Shown here in pieces: positions 48,871 to 62,000 of a stretch of 64,000 nt of DNA. Source of the DNA: Eulemur rufifrons (taxonomy: Eukaryota > Chordata > Mammalia > Primates > Lemuridae); assembly GCF_041146395.1 (NCBI RefSeq), contig NC_090986.1:47156001-47220000 (forward strand). The letters are read 5' to 3'. The notes beneath the pieces were generated by a model. It did no database searches, had not been told where the DNA came from, and worked only from the letters and a program-made list of their open reading frames with translations. Position numbers and translations under genes: made by a program. Numbering within the stretch: the first letter of the stretch is position 1; each line of letters opens with the position of its first letter.

Positions 48871-49625
48871 CACATAACCTCATATATATATAAAAGCATA
48901 TATGTATATATGCTTTTTTTGTTGCCACTCATATTCCCTTGACATAAATATGACTCAAAAAAGAAAAACATCAGAATCTAAAAATAAGTTTGGAAAAATA
49001 AAGGACTATGGATATATTTTGTATAAATTGTACATATAACATTTGTATACAATTATATACATGAAACCTTTGTATGATTAAAATAGTCTTAATTTGTTGT
49101 CTTAATTCATTTTATGTGAATACAAATTGACGCCAATTTAACAGTATTAAAATAACATTTTTGTTTTCACATTTTAATTTTTTTATTTTAAAAGATTTCA
49201 AACAAACTTACAATATTGTCAAAAGAACACTTAACTCATTATCAAACAACTACCATGATAATTTTTAGAGTAGTCAGTATTACTCTAATATTAATAAATG
49301 CTGATATGTTGACTTTTAAAGATGAAGATTATCTTTACTGTGATGTTAGGTGCAACAAATCATTTTAGTTCACTTAAACTGGCATATCCTATGTCTTCAG
49401 CAAATACACATGGGAAAAGAGGAGAATAGTATTACAGATTGAGGAAAGAAGCATGTCTAGTACATTGCTTTTACATGTATTCTCCATCACATAAATTCTT
49501 CTTTTTATTTTTGTTTGCTTAAAGTTATTAGTACCTTAGGCTTAAATGTTAACAATTTTCAAACTGACATCTGATACATATGTCTGTGTGTGTATGTGTG
49601 TGTGTGTGTGTGTGTGTGTATACAC

Positions 49626-49665
<40 letters not shown>

Positions 49666-51189
49666 GGAGAAATACTTAGTTACTAGTTTATACAGAGAAA
49701 AAACAATGTAATGACTGCTAACCTTGCAAGACTAGGAGCAAAATTCTTCATATATTTGTCAAAAAGATAAAAAGAAAAGCAACATATTTTGAGGACACCA
49801 ACTTATTTTTTGCCAAATTCCTCATTCCATATTGTCTAAAAATATATGTAGCACCTATGTTACTCAGCCTCTAGGTATTTTAGAGAAAATAAATGGATAT
49901 GGCATATGAGATGGAAGGAGAAAGAGGAGAGAGTCTATTTGTGTCTACAACAAAAGAAAGAGAAATACAGTTTGAATGGTTACTTTTATAAGTTTTTTGT
50001 CCTTTTTCTACTTTGTGTAGCTAAATTTCAAAGAGCTCAGCTTAGAGAGCAAGGAAGGATACTTCTGATTTTTATCCAATAGGAAAGGGAAGGTTATTTT
50101 AGTGTGCTGAGGAAGTCACAGATCAGAAGCAAAAATTTCTAGGTGAAAATACAAGCTTATTCTTTTCGCTGTATGTTGGAAAACTTGAATCATTTTTCAT
50201 TAAGATATTTAAAAAATATAGCAAGTATACTCAGCTACAGAAGTCTTAAATGGCTAGTTCAGTTTAAGCGGTGTTTAAGAAGTTACCTGACAGAGGGCAC
50301 TTGGATAGCACTATGCTTATCTCTGGGGATGACTAGAGGGCTAATACTGACCGCTGGCCAAGATAAAGATGAAATATGCTAGCTAGTGACTTATAATACA
50401 CTGTTTAAAGTTTAAAACTTTCCTAGAGTTCAGTTTGCACCTGGTTCAACCATTTATAGAACCCAGTTTAACGTCTTGACCAATGGGGATATAAAATAAT
50501 CCTCAGTAAACTCACGACTGAGCTCCTTGAAACTGAGCTACATTGCAGATATCTCGATGCTTCATAATCCACAACAACTGTAAGAAAGAATACTGATGCC
50601 TGTACCTGCAAGTCTTCAGACATCTCCATGACAGTTTGTACTTTATTTCTCCTCTTATGCCTTATTGTTTATTTTATTAAATTTTTATACAAGCATGTGC
50701 TGTAAATCATTTCAATTATCCAACCTTGTGTAAATCAGCACAAGTGGTAAGTAAATCACCAGAAGCCTGAAACATAACTCAGTCCCCTTTGTTTAAGGTA
50801 CATATCTTATTAATTATGCTTGAGATAATTAACATATGTAAATATAGCTCAATTTTAAAACACATTAAAATGTAAATTTTTAAGAATGATTCATGATGAT
50901 AAAATATGTTTTTTTCTCCAAAAGCATAAAAATGATAGCAAACCAAAGCTAAATAAATTACTCAATTATATCCTGAAGAAATGTATAAATGATCAATACA
51001 TGTTAAAAGGCATTACTCATTTGTACTTAAGTGTTACCTATACTAAATAAATTCAGCAGTATTTTTTTCATAAAGTAGCTCATTATTTTGGATTCTAAAT
51101 ATAAAATAAAAGAAAATGAATTAACTGCGAAATCTTTAGTGCAAAAATATTTCTAAAATATTTATCATGACAACAACTGTATTAATTTA
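48871..51189. other. Unassigned AT-rich DNA with microsatellites
   Basis: An AT-rich palindrome lies near 48892-48918. The compound microsatellite at 49584-49665 is listed separately. The 79-codon frame 50143-50382 has no recognisable domain. Confidence 0.4.
49584..49665. repeat. Compound (TG)n(GA)n(GACA)n microsatellite
   Basis: Three adjoining simple-repeat blocks of about 38, 22 and 20 bp. Confidence 0.95.
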
Positions 51190-51550
51190 AAAAGCAAGTA
51201 TAGCAGGTTCTCAAATAATGTCATTTAATTCAATGTTGTTTCAGCATAAAGTTGATGAGAAAAAAAGAATTGATTCCAGGTCAACTCCGCTTTCTGTGTG
51301 GAGTGTGTATGGTCTGCCTATGTCTGCATGGGTTTTCACCAGGTACTACAGCTTCCTCTCACATCCCAAAGATGTGCACATTAGATAAATTGTCATGTTT
51401 ACATTATCCCAGTCTGAGTAAAGTGTGGGTGTATGAGTGAGCCCTGGTATGGGATGGTGTCCTGTCCATGGCTGTTTCCCATCTTGGCCCTCAAGCTGCC
51501 AATATATGGCCACCTTTGACCCTGAACTGGAATATCAGGTAAACTATGAT
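51190..51550 (+). mobile_element. Ancient interspersed repeat, family not named
   Basis: 'tctgcatgggttttcaccag', 'cctctcacatcccaaagatg' and 'tggtatgggatggtgtcctg' match a pattern common in old vertebrate repeats. The open frame at 51252-51440 falls inside it and is not a gene. Confidence 0.5.
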
Positions 51551-53639
51551 CTTATTTGTTTGTATTTATCTTTTTAAAATGGGAAAGTGGGTTGGAAAAT
51601 GAATGATTGAATGAATACAAATTATTGCAAAATAAAAATTTGTAAAGTCTATGATATCATACAAATACATGAAAATAAACGATGCAATATGGAAGCACTC
51701 AGAAAGCCTGCCATATTTGTTGCCATTTGTTTTTGACTTGCATGGTGGGAGGAGGTGCTCCCTACCATTTTCACTTTGCAAACATTTATTGCTTGGTTTA
51801 ACCTACCACTGCTATGACTGCCATCACTCATTGACTTAGCAAAATTGGGTAAATGATTATCTTAATTGTTTTATTAATCTATCTTAAATATATAGCTCAC
51901 ATTTACGTCAATGTTTAATATTAGAAGTGTTTTGAATCTTTATTTAGAAGTTTGGTGGTGTTTTTGTGACAAGAAATATGCCATAGGAACTTAAATGGTC
52001 TATATTAACTAGCCTATGGTAAAATTGGTTTCTTTATATATCATTTTGTTTAAAGTCACAGTTTCCAAGAACCTATTGATGATGTTAAGTGAAAACTTCC
52101 TGCATATTATTTTCCAATTTTTTAATGGATTGCTCAGGGAACAAAAGTTGGAATTACTAGATTTTTTGGAAGCAGTATTTTTTGACATGAATAGTAATGT
52201 ATTTCTTTCAATGATTGAAAATGTTGCCAGATATAAAGAATAGCTATGAGTTGACAATTTAACCATAATTAAGATAGTAAATCTTATTTATCATAAATTA
52301 AAATATCCAAATATTTGGTTTAATTAAACAACTATATCCACAAAGTTAAAACTCACTACCCTTTACTAATTATTTAGACATTTTTTAATTAATTGATTTT
52401 TTCCCAAATCTTCTCTCGCTACATAAGACAATGTAATAAGTTAAACCATGAATCCTCAAGAAATCTAGAGTTAAATTTATATTTCATGAAGTATACTAGT
52501 AGCAAAACCCAAGTAACTGTAACACTTTAAATCTTTCTGATGCTGTAAAACTGTCCATGGAATAGTAAATATTTGTAAATAAATGAATTAATGAATGAAT
52601 AAAAACTTAGAGAAAGAGAAAGCTTTATTATCTGCCAGAACAATGTCAGACTTCTGTTTAGCAATCAGTTTTGAGAGCAGTGCTATAATAAAAATTTAAA
52701 AGAATGCTAATCAAAACTGAGAATCACTTCCCTAACAGATAAATTCCTAAGCAAATGCTCACTTGTAAAGGGGACCGAAGTGCTCCAAGAATAGTGGCAT
52801 ACAGAAATCCTTTTATGCTGAACATCAGATGACAGTTCAATTTCTTTATTCAACTCATTTTATTTGCTTTTCCTAGAGCTTGTGTGTCTTTTTTCCTATA
52901 ATAACAACCATCAGTTACCCACTTAATGTAGAATTCTACCTTGAAGTCCTGTCTAACTCAATGTAATTGAAAATAATTTCAGGTTTATTGGAAATTTCAG
53001 CCCAGACAACAATTGCATCCTATGAAGAAAAATCCAATTCCCTCAGGGTGAAGCCCTGAGCAGCCTGAGGCTTAAATACAATGAAGGATATTTTTTCTCC
53101 CGTTTGTATTGTTTCTTGCTAAAATAGCATGCTTGTCAAACCCGTCTAAGTGTGTAGATCGATAGACAAGCAGAAAGGCTTTAAGCTTGATGTGTCACAG
53201 AGGTAGATGGCATCAGCACAAGTCACAGTTCTCTACCTTGGCATATTTGGTTTCAGAAGTATCAAAGCTCAGTTGCTTTTTATTGACATAAACAGGAATA
53301 AAGGAATTTAAGGCTTATTGGAAAAATATAAAAGACTAAAAGAAAGTATACTTGTATATGAAAAGATTCCTATCTTCTCTATCCAGAATTCTTATACTAA
53401 TTATCCACTTTCATGAATTTGGAGTTTATAAATGAAGAGAAAGAAAAGCTTCAAATGTCACATATCACAAAATGAATGAGACATTATTAAGAATGACATC
53501 TAGTGGTGAAAGGGCATTGCCACAAAAGATTTATTAAAAATGTAGTCTCAATTAATCTGACCCTGTCTTGGCTTAACATGCATGGCCTGTTTTCCTTATG
53601 TTTCAATGGAATCTTAACTATATTAAAATGTTTAGTGTA
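51551..53639. other. Unassigned AT-rich intergenic DNA
   Basis: No gene was recognised. Overlapping open frames on both strands at 52009-52266 are AT-rich and have no domain. Confidence 0.4.
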
Positions 53640-53815
53640 GGCCACAAATTGCTTCTCAAAGTGTTATCCTTGGATTATCTGCATCAGAGTAACGTAGGGT
53701 GACTGTTTAAAATGAACAAATAAATCTCTCATGGTGGAGGCCAGACGTCCCCATGTTTTATTAATAAAAGGTCTGCAGATAATTCTAATATGTTTGAAAG
53801 TTTGGGAACTACAGT
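53640..53815 (+). mobile_element. MER5A-like DNA transposon remnant
   Basis: 'ttctcaaagtgttatccttg', 'ggtctgcagataattctaat' and 'aaagtttgggaactacagta' follow the pattern of MER5A, a short non-autonomous hAT element. It is strongly diverged, and the terminal repeats are not clear. Confidence 0.5.
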
Positions 53816-54689
53816 ATCAGGAGAATGACAGAACAACATATGATGTAGTAATACAGTATACGTCTTACATATGTAGAACATGTGTGTAATTCTTAAATTC
53901 ATTCCAAAGTATCACATAGCTCATTTGTGTGTATGTGTGTATAATTCTGTTGTCACCTATAAACAAGAAAAAGAAAAATGCAGTTTATTGTTATTCTAGT
54001 CCTTGACAGACTCACATTTTCATGGGAGAGGTAAAAGAATAAACTGTTAGGTAGTAATATTTACGTAAACAGAACATAGGCAAACGAAGGGATGGCAATA
54101 CCTGTATGTAATATGGGAAAGCTTCATATGGTTACATTTAAGCTAATTTTTGATGACTGATCAGGAGTCTGTCAGGTGATGACACATGTCAGAAAGAGAA
54201 CAGAACCTAAAAGAAAGAGCATAAACCTGTCAGCAGGCATGGCATATCCACTGAATTTTAAGTCTTGCAAATGAACATGGTCTAGAAGTGCTATGGAGTG
54301 AGAGGGAAGAGGGATGAGGCTGCAGACTGCAACACGGTTCCAGCTTTCTGACCTAGGCTCAGTTCACTATATCTGTTGGCAAATTTCATCAAAATGCAAA
54401 CAAAACATTTCAGGTATATAAACAGAGATATTATATAGCTAAATAGAGGATGTGAGTTAGAATCTCAAATGCACAGTTTTGTCCTCAATACATTCTTCTT
54501 ATCCTTGAGGTCCTTAAGGAAATTACTTTGAGAAGGGATCAAAACCAGACTAATAATTCTTTTGTACTAGTAGGGTTTTGGCTAAACCTTAATCAGTATC
54601 TATTGGACATCATGCATTTTTGAAAATTACTGTTCTTTATCCTGGGAGGTCACTGGACATTAATTTTACCCCAAGATTAGTAAGAGGTA
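53816..54689. other. Unassigned intergenic DNA
   Basis: No feature was recognised. Confidence 0.4.
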
Positions 54690-55078
54690 TCCAATGCTAT
54701 GATCTGGATGTATCTTTCCAAACTTCATGTGTTGAAAAGTAATCCTCAATGTGATATTAAGAAGCAAGGTCTTTAGAAAGTGATTATGTCATGAGGGCAA
54801 AGCCCTCATGAATAGAATGAGTGACATTAAAAAGAAGTGTGAAAGAATTGTTCTTCCCTTCTGCCTGTGAGAACATAACTTTCACCCTGTGTGCCATGTA
54901 AAGACACAGTAACAGTTGTTATCTATGAAACAGAGGATGAGCTTTCTCCAGACACTGAGTCTGCTGGGACTTGATTTCAGACTTCCTAGCCTCCAGACGT
55001 GTGAGCATTAAATTTCTATTATTTATAAATCACCCAGTCTAAGTTATTTTGTTATAGCAGTTCAAACAGAACAAGACA
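54690..55078 (+). mobile_element. Old MaLR-like LTR
   Basis: 'tgctatgatctggatgtatc', 'gtcatgagggcaaagccctc', 'cttcctagcctccagacgtg' and 'ttttgttatagcagttcaaa' are in the right order for an MST/MLT-type LTR on the + strand. A polyadenylation-like ATTAAA lies near the end. Confidence 0.7.
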
Positions 55079-55979
55079 TTTATTAACTATTTTCCCAAAC
55101 AGACTAAGATATCCACTAAATATTTTCAATATTTTAAAATCCCCTATAGAAGAAAATATTTGGAAAGAATCAGCCAAGAGGCACAGCCCTTACTTATGAG
55201 ACAGAGCGGATCAAAGGAAGTACAAAGTGTGTTGGAATACTGGAATGGGGTACCAGAAAATAAGAGAAGGTTAAAGTATAAAGATAAAACTAGACAGTGT
55301 AAGACAACAATCACCTTGTGGGCATTTCAAAATGTAGTATCTATTTTTATTCAGATTTTACCTGAAAGCAAAATGCCACAGAATATATTCAAATATCCAA
55401 AGTGGTATGTTCATGCTACTCAGGAAATGTTATGTTTATTGTATTAAATCGATGTTCTTATGTTGATTGCACAAAAGATAAAGAAATCAAAATTACAGCT
55501 GAAATTTCTGATATGGAAGGAGATTAATTTAGGCCTTAGGAGAAAAATGAACTGCTAAACTACTGTGGCATATAAGGCCCTCCATGCTCTAGACAGGATG
55601 TACTGTTTCCTCTATTTCTCTTCTTTCAGAATTCATGTTATATTGGGTAAATTGGTATTTTCAACAATTACAACTTTTATAATTCAAGTTTTAGATCAAA
55701 TAGCACCTTTTCTGAGAGTACTTCCCTATGTGCTCTTACTAAAGCAGCTTCATACTCAATTTCTCTGTGAAACCTCTTCTATACCATTTATTATTTTATA
55801 GCTTCCCTTGTAGTATAGCAATGTACATGCACAGGGTAAAACCTAAACATACAAATAGTCAAGAAAGAAGCAAAGAAAATATTTATCAATGTTTACATAT
55901 TAGAAGTTCATAAATAGAGTTATTGTTAATGAATTCATTCAAACTAAGTAGAAAGACATTATAATATAATCCCATCAAT
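55079..55979. other. Unassigned intergenic DNA
   Basis: Open frames at 55160-55447 (95 codons) and 55565-55801 were examined. The second lies in sequence similar to an old repeat also suggested at 47700. No domain is visible in either. Confidence 0.4.
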
Positions 55980-56490
55980 TAAAGACATCTGCACTCGAAT
56001 GTTTATAGCAGCACAATTCACAATTGCAAAGATGTGGAAACAACCCAAGTGCCCATCAATACATGAGTGGATAAATAAAATGTGGTATATGTATACCATG
56101 GAGTTCTACTTAGTCACAAAAAACAATGGTGATCTAGCACCTCTTGTATTATCCTGGATAGAGCTGGAACCCACTCTACTAAGTGAAGTATCACAAGAAC
56201 GGAAAAACAAGCACCGTGTGTACTAATCATCAAACTGGTATTAACTGATCAACACTTAAGTGCACATATAGTAATGACATTCATCAGGTGACGGGCAGAT
56301 GAGGGGAAGGAGGGGATGGATGTATACACACCTAATGGATGCAGTGCGCTCCATCTGGGAGATGGACACGCTTAAAGCTCTGACTTGGGTGGGGCAAAGG
56401 CAATATATGTAACCTAAACATTTGTACCCCTGTAATATGCTGAAATTTTAAAAAATTAAAAAAATAATAAAAAATAAAATGAAAAAAATA
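55980..56490 (+). mobile_element. 5'-truncated L1, strepsirrhine-type 3' end
   Basis: It starts within ORF2 ('acatctgcactcgaatgttt') and ends with 'aatatgctgaaattttaaaa' plus an A-rich tail. A near-perfect direct repeat, aatcccatcaa at left and aaccccatcaa at right (56490-56500), marks the insertion. The frame 55999-56226 is the C-terminal ORF2 remnant. Confidence 0.85.
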
Positions 56491-56500
56491 ACCCCATCAA

Positions 56501-58094
56501 AATAATTTGAAGATATGTACAATAAATATCTTATATATATTAGAACAAAATAGAAAATAGAAGTAAAAAGAGAGATTGCCCTTATTTATTAACATTGATA
56601 TTATAATCTTGACAAAATATTAAAACCATAACTCAATGGGATATGAAAAAATACTTCACAATAAAGCAGTGCCTATCCCTGTCTAGGACCCCATTAACCT
56701 GAAATAAAGAATATGTAATATCTGAAAAGCTTGTACTAAAATAAATAATGTTAACATATCAAAAGAAACAATATAAGCTTCTGAACAGTTACTGAAAAGC
56801 ATTTGATAAAAATTCAGCATTTATTCTTGCACAACAAAAGCAAGCTTGTGAAAGGAAGAAAGTTTAAGATCTATAGGCATCTGCAAGGAAAGAGAGAATG
56901 AATGAATAAAGGAGAAAGAAATGGAGAATATACAGGGAGGGAAAAAGAAAATCACATCTGAGTTCCAGATTTGAACATTATTGGCAAGTGGAAAATAGCA
57001 AGGAAAAAATGAAAAGAGTAGTGTGTCAAGAAAAACCTTTGAGAGTTTTTCTGAATTCAATCATTATTTTAACATTTATATATATTATTTTAAACTAAAA
57101 AGATTATTTTATTTTAAATTAAATGGGTTAATATAAACTCTATTGACTTTTATAATATTTGCTTCTAAATAAAGCTAATAATGAAGAGCTGAAAAGTATT
57201 ACAAAGAAAATGAGACAAAGAAAACTAGTGTTTTAAGACAACAATTCATTAGTTAGCATATATTGGTGGTTCTAGATAACATAATTAGACAAGACCAATA
57301 AATAAGTATATGTGTAAGAATTAGAAAATAAGAGATAAACTATCTCTATTTTCATATAGTATGTTTGTATATCTTAAAATCCTAAAGGAACTGATTGAAA
57401 AATCATTTCACAAAAGCAAATAACTTATTAAATAGGAACACATAAAATTAGCATAGAGTCGCATATTTATTGTATGTGTATGTATGTATGTGCATACACA
57501 CAAACACATACATATTAATATGTACATACAAGCTAAAGTATAGGAAAATGAGATGATGTATGTATATAGCATAAAGGGTAATAAAACATCTCGTCACACA
57601 CCTAATGTAACATGTGCAAAATTTGTATGAGGAAAATTATAAACCCTGCTGACACAACAGAAAACATAAACAAATGGAAAGACAAGTTACATTTTTTGAT
57701 AGGCTAACACACATTAATAACATTTAATTTTGCTCTAATTTAATTTATACATGTAACATGATATCAATAAAGGGGCCATTTGTTCATTTTTTCCCCCAGT
57801 ACTTACACATTGTAATTACAAAGATCATGGGAAAAAATAAACTATAAACAACGGCCAGGATAATTCTGAAAAATAAGAACATGATGGAATTAGCTTAGCA
57901 TTCAAAAGTGTTAAACCATTTAATAAAACCATAATCAGAACAATACAGTGATATAGGAATAGAAGAAAAGATCAACAGGCATGTAAAAACAGAAACCTCA
58001 GAATATGGAGCAGCATAGACAATGGTGGCATATTAAATCAGTGTGAAAAGGATAGCATTTTAAATAATTGATACTGAGACAATTGATCAGTATC
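56501..58094. other. Unassigned AT-rich intergenic DNA
   Basis: No gene was recognised. A short TATG/CATA-rich microsatellite-like patch lies at about 57470-57520. Confidence 0.4.
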
Positions 58095-58100
58095 TGTATG

Positions 58101-58109
<9 letters not shown>

Positions 58110-58132
<23 letters not shown>

Positions 58133-58449
58133 GTTGAGACAGAGTCTCACTTTGTTGCCCAGGCTAGAGTGAGTGCCGTGGCGTCAGCTTAGCTCACAGC
58201 AACCTCAGACTCCTCGGCTTAAGCGATCCTACTGCCTCAGCCTCCCGAGTAGCTGGGACTACAGGCATGCGCCACTATGCCCGGCTAATTTTTTCTATAT
58301 AGATTTTTAGTTGTCCATATAATGTCGTTCTATTTTTAGTAGAGACGGGGTCTCGCTCAGGCTGGTCTCGAACTCCTGACCTTGAGCAATCCACCCGCCT
58401 CGGCCTCCCAGAGTGCTAGGATTACAGGCGTGAGCCACCGCGCCCGGCC
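58110..58449 (-). mobile_element. Young strepsirrhine-type Alu, minus strand
   Basis: A T run (about 58105-58131) is followed by the complement of an Alu dimer with the long linker, ending 'gccaccgcgcccggcc'. Direct repeats tgtatgtatattttt at 58095-58109 and 58450-58464 flank it. A few bases are missing from the left arm compared with the Alu at 36884 ('gacggggtctcgctcaggct'). Confidence 0.95.
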
Positions 58450-58464
58450 TGTATGTATATTTTT

Positions 58465-59257
58465 AAAATAATAAAATGTGATCTGTTCTACACACTGTGA
58501 ACAAGGAAAATTCTAAATGAAATATAAAAATTACAAATATGTGAGAACATGTTTGCATTCATTTATAGTTGTAGACTGCTGAAAAGTTTTCAAACTCTGA
58601 CACAAAATCCAGATGTAGTTAGAAAAGCCATTTTATAAATTCTACTACAGAAAACAATACATGAAAACATCATGAGCAAAGTCTGAAACAAATTACAAAC
58701 TGGCAAAAATTACTTTACAGTCTAATGTACGAACACCTAATTATGAAAAATAGAAAGATCAGCAATCCAATAAAAAACCTGATGAGCAAGAACAAAGAAA
58801 TTCCAGATATTAAAATGCAATGGTTATTAAAATACAAAACAATACAAATTGAAATTACATTGAAACATAATTTTTTATATATCAGAATTACTAAATTTTT
58901 AAAATTTTGACAACACAGTTTTTTAGTAAAGTCTTCATGAAATAGATAGCATAGTCTGCCTGTGGGAGGGAAAAATGGTATCATCAAAATGAGAGGATTT
59001 TGAGAATATTTATTATAATTTTATAAGCATTTACCCTTTGAATCACCAATATTAATCTTAGAAAGCTATCCTAAATCCTAAATACATAAAAGCAAAAATG
59101 AAATAATTTATGGACAAGGTTAATCAATTTGACAGTGTTTAATAGATCAAAAACAGAAAACAATCAAAATTTTCACAAATATGTAATTAGTTGAATAAAT
59201 GCTGTTTTAACCACAGAGTGAGGTGCACATTTGTGTGCAAAAATTGGTGAAGCATAA
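58465..59257. other. Unassigned AT-rich intergenic DNA
   Basis: No gene was found. The overlapping frames at 58715-58987 (minus) and 58725-58910 (plus) are AT-rich and lack domains. Confidence 0.4.
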
Positions 59258-59638
59258 CACTGTCATAGTCCCTTTGTACTGCTGTAACAAAATACAACAA
59301 ACTGGGTAGCTTAAAAACAACAGAAATTTATTTATCAACCTCCTGGAAGCAGGAGAGTCCTAGATCAATGTACCAGCAGGTTCATTAACCAGAGATGGCC
59401 TGCTTTCTGATTCCGAGATGGCACCTTCTCATTATGGTGTCTTCACATCATGGAAGGCACCGGAAGACATGGTTCTCTGGCTGGCCTCTTTCAGAAGGGC
59501 AATAATCCCATTATGGAAGGCGCCACCCTTATGACCTAATCCTTTTCCAGATGCCCCACTTCCTAATATCATCATGTTGCAGATTAGTTTCAACATATAA
59601 ATTTTGAGGGGACACAAACATTCAGTCCATAGCAATCA
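59258..59638 (-). mobile_element. Old MaLR-like LTR, minus strand
   Basis: 'ttgtactgctgtaacaaaat', 'aaatttatttatcaacctcc', 'aaggcgccacccttatgacc' and 'acattcagtccatagcaatc' give the reverse pattern of an MST/MLT-type LTR. It is diverged. Confidence 0.7.
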
Positions 59639-61469
59639 CCAAATATTGATTTGGAGTAATAGCTAGAATACATATTTAATGGTAGGAGGAGAGTGAAAAG
59701 TACTTTATTTTTTAAAAAGGGAGAAAATACATACACACATATATGTGTAGATAACACACATTTTTTTGAAAATATAATCATAATATATGTAATTTATATA
59801 TGTACATTATACATTATGTAGATGGTCAAGCATTATATACAGTTTATTTATAAGATGGTGATATATATATTATGTTTCTATTTTGAAATAATTGAAAAGA
59901 AACAATAGAAAAGAATAAATAAACAAATAAAATTATTACCTATAGGAAGAAAGTTTAGCTTAGAAGCAATAGGGATTGAGGTGAAATTTTTCTGATATAC
60001 TTTTTCACTTTGGTATTATGTAAATGCTATCCATAACAGAAAACCACAATTATATCACAAAGAAAAAATTCAGTTCCCCCAAAGTAAAATCAGAATGAAA
60101 CAACAATCCTAATTTTGTTTCAAGTTGTAGCATAACCACACAGAAAACTGAATTTTTAAGTGACTTCAATATCAAGCATTTGTCTAAATATCCCCAATGA
60201 GATTTATTTAAAAGAAAAAAAGTACCATAAAGAAATCTTAAACTTAATTCAATCGTCCATTTTAGTTGTAATATTGACATTGTTTTCTTAAAGCTATCAT
60301 ATGTGTATTTTTAGATGAAGCAGATAAGTAATTAAGTCAATACTCCTTAAAAATATTTAAGGAGTGTAATGTAATGTGTATTGTAAGTATAATGTAATGC
60401 ATAATGTAAGAGAAAATAGATACAAATATAAGTGCAATTAAGTAAAAATCCTGTAAAAGGGTTAAAAATTTTGTATGGATTCCTGATTTTTTCTCTTCAA
60501 CATAAAGAAATAAGTAGTTTTGTGCACTAAAAAAGCCTAGACAGTTTTATTTATTTATAACGAAAGTGTCAAATAACATAATGACCAAGAGGAACATCAT
60601 CATTTATGTATATTCTGATTTGAAAAACACCAATAGTAAAAAGGTACTATTTTAAACCATCAGAGATATTAGAATAAAGGCTGGTTATTAAATGTTATTA
60701 AGGTACTACAGTATGGTTCTTATATTAAAAACTACAACCCTTTCTTTGTTATTAATGCATATTAAATATTTGCAGATTAAATGGCAGAATTACTGGATAT
60801 GCTTTAAAATAGTTCAGGGAGAAAAATAACATACTGCATAGGTGAAAAAATATTAGCAGAAAGTGGATAATTGTTGATGTTGAGTTTCGGGTGCATTAGA
60901 ATTCAATATACTTTTTCCCTTAATTATATGTACATTCAAATTTTTCTATAATAATTTTTTAAAAAATTAAAAAATGAATAATGTGTTGCTAAACCTAAAA
61001 CTGTCTAAATAACACAAAATTTAAATATATTTTAAATTTTTAAAAAAGTTCTGAACACCCTTGAAAAATATAAATATATTTTATTATAACTTTTGTTCCT
61101 TTATTAAACATGTACATATAAGCCTATAAAAACACAAAGATATTTGATGAAATATTGTGGCAGACAGGATCACCCACCTAGCCCACAACATCAGTTGAAT
61201 CAGTCCTGGGCTGACAGATATTGCCAAAAAATTGTCAGCATATCAAAATCAGCTTCAGTGGAATCGATGAGAATATTCACCAGTATATTTCTTAGCAGTT
61301 GTTAATTTTATCAGAAAAGACCAGTATTTGGTTCATGCATCCTCTTTTTTTTTTACTCAATATCTAATCATTCCCTTTTAGTAACTCTCAATATGAGCTC
61401 TCGATTTTCAAAATAAAAAATTTTGAAGATAGTAATACACAACTTCTGGTATTTATACTTACGCATATC
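59639..61469. other. Unassigned AT-rich intergenic DNA
   Basis: No gene was found. An imperfect hairpin, ctccttaaa/tttaaggag, occurs near 60342-60363, followed by repeated taatg words to about 60410. Confidence 0.4.
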
Positions 61470-62000
61470 TTTTAAAGATTTAATTTATTTCAACAAATGT
61501 TAGTTGAATTTCAGGCATTCATTTTGGCACTGAGGATAATAACACAATGAAATAAACAAAGCTGCTTCTCATACAAAGCTTATGGTCTAGAGGAGAAATC
61601 TAGGCAATTCATAAATCAGCCATTGATAAGTGCTATCAAGAAAAGTAAAGTAAGCTAAACAGGCTACAGAATCACGAGGGGAGGGGGAACTATGTTTTAT
61701 GTGAGTATGCAAAATCAGGAAGCCCTCTCTTAAAGGTGACGGTGATGCAAACTTGAAGAAATTGAAGGAGCAAGCCAAGCCCTTATCAGAGGCAAATGAT
61801 TTTAAGACAGAAGAAACAAGGCAAAATTTTGGAAACGAAAGCCACCTTGGCATGGTTCATAAATCAAAAGAGGTCAGTGTGAAGAGGGCAGATAAAATAA
61901 GGTGGGGAGTGGACAGTGGTGAGATAAAATGACTATCCAGGGGCTACAGTATGCAAGACATTGTCAGACAAAGTCAGGACTGCAATAGATAACTACTTGC
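61470..62000 (+). mobile_element. Probable ancient interspersed repeat
   Basis: A sequence of phrases ('gataagtgctatcaagaaaa', 'aggaagccctctcttaaagg', 'gtgtgaagagggcagataaa') follows the order of a common old mammalian repeat that I cannot classify by eye. Purine-rich on this strand. Confidence 0.45.

Noticed and set aside
60342..60410. Hairpin followed by taatg-rich words as a regulatory element
   Set aside because: The inverted repeat is imperfect and AT-rich, which is expected by chance in this composition.
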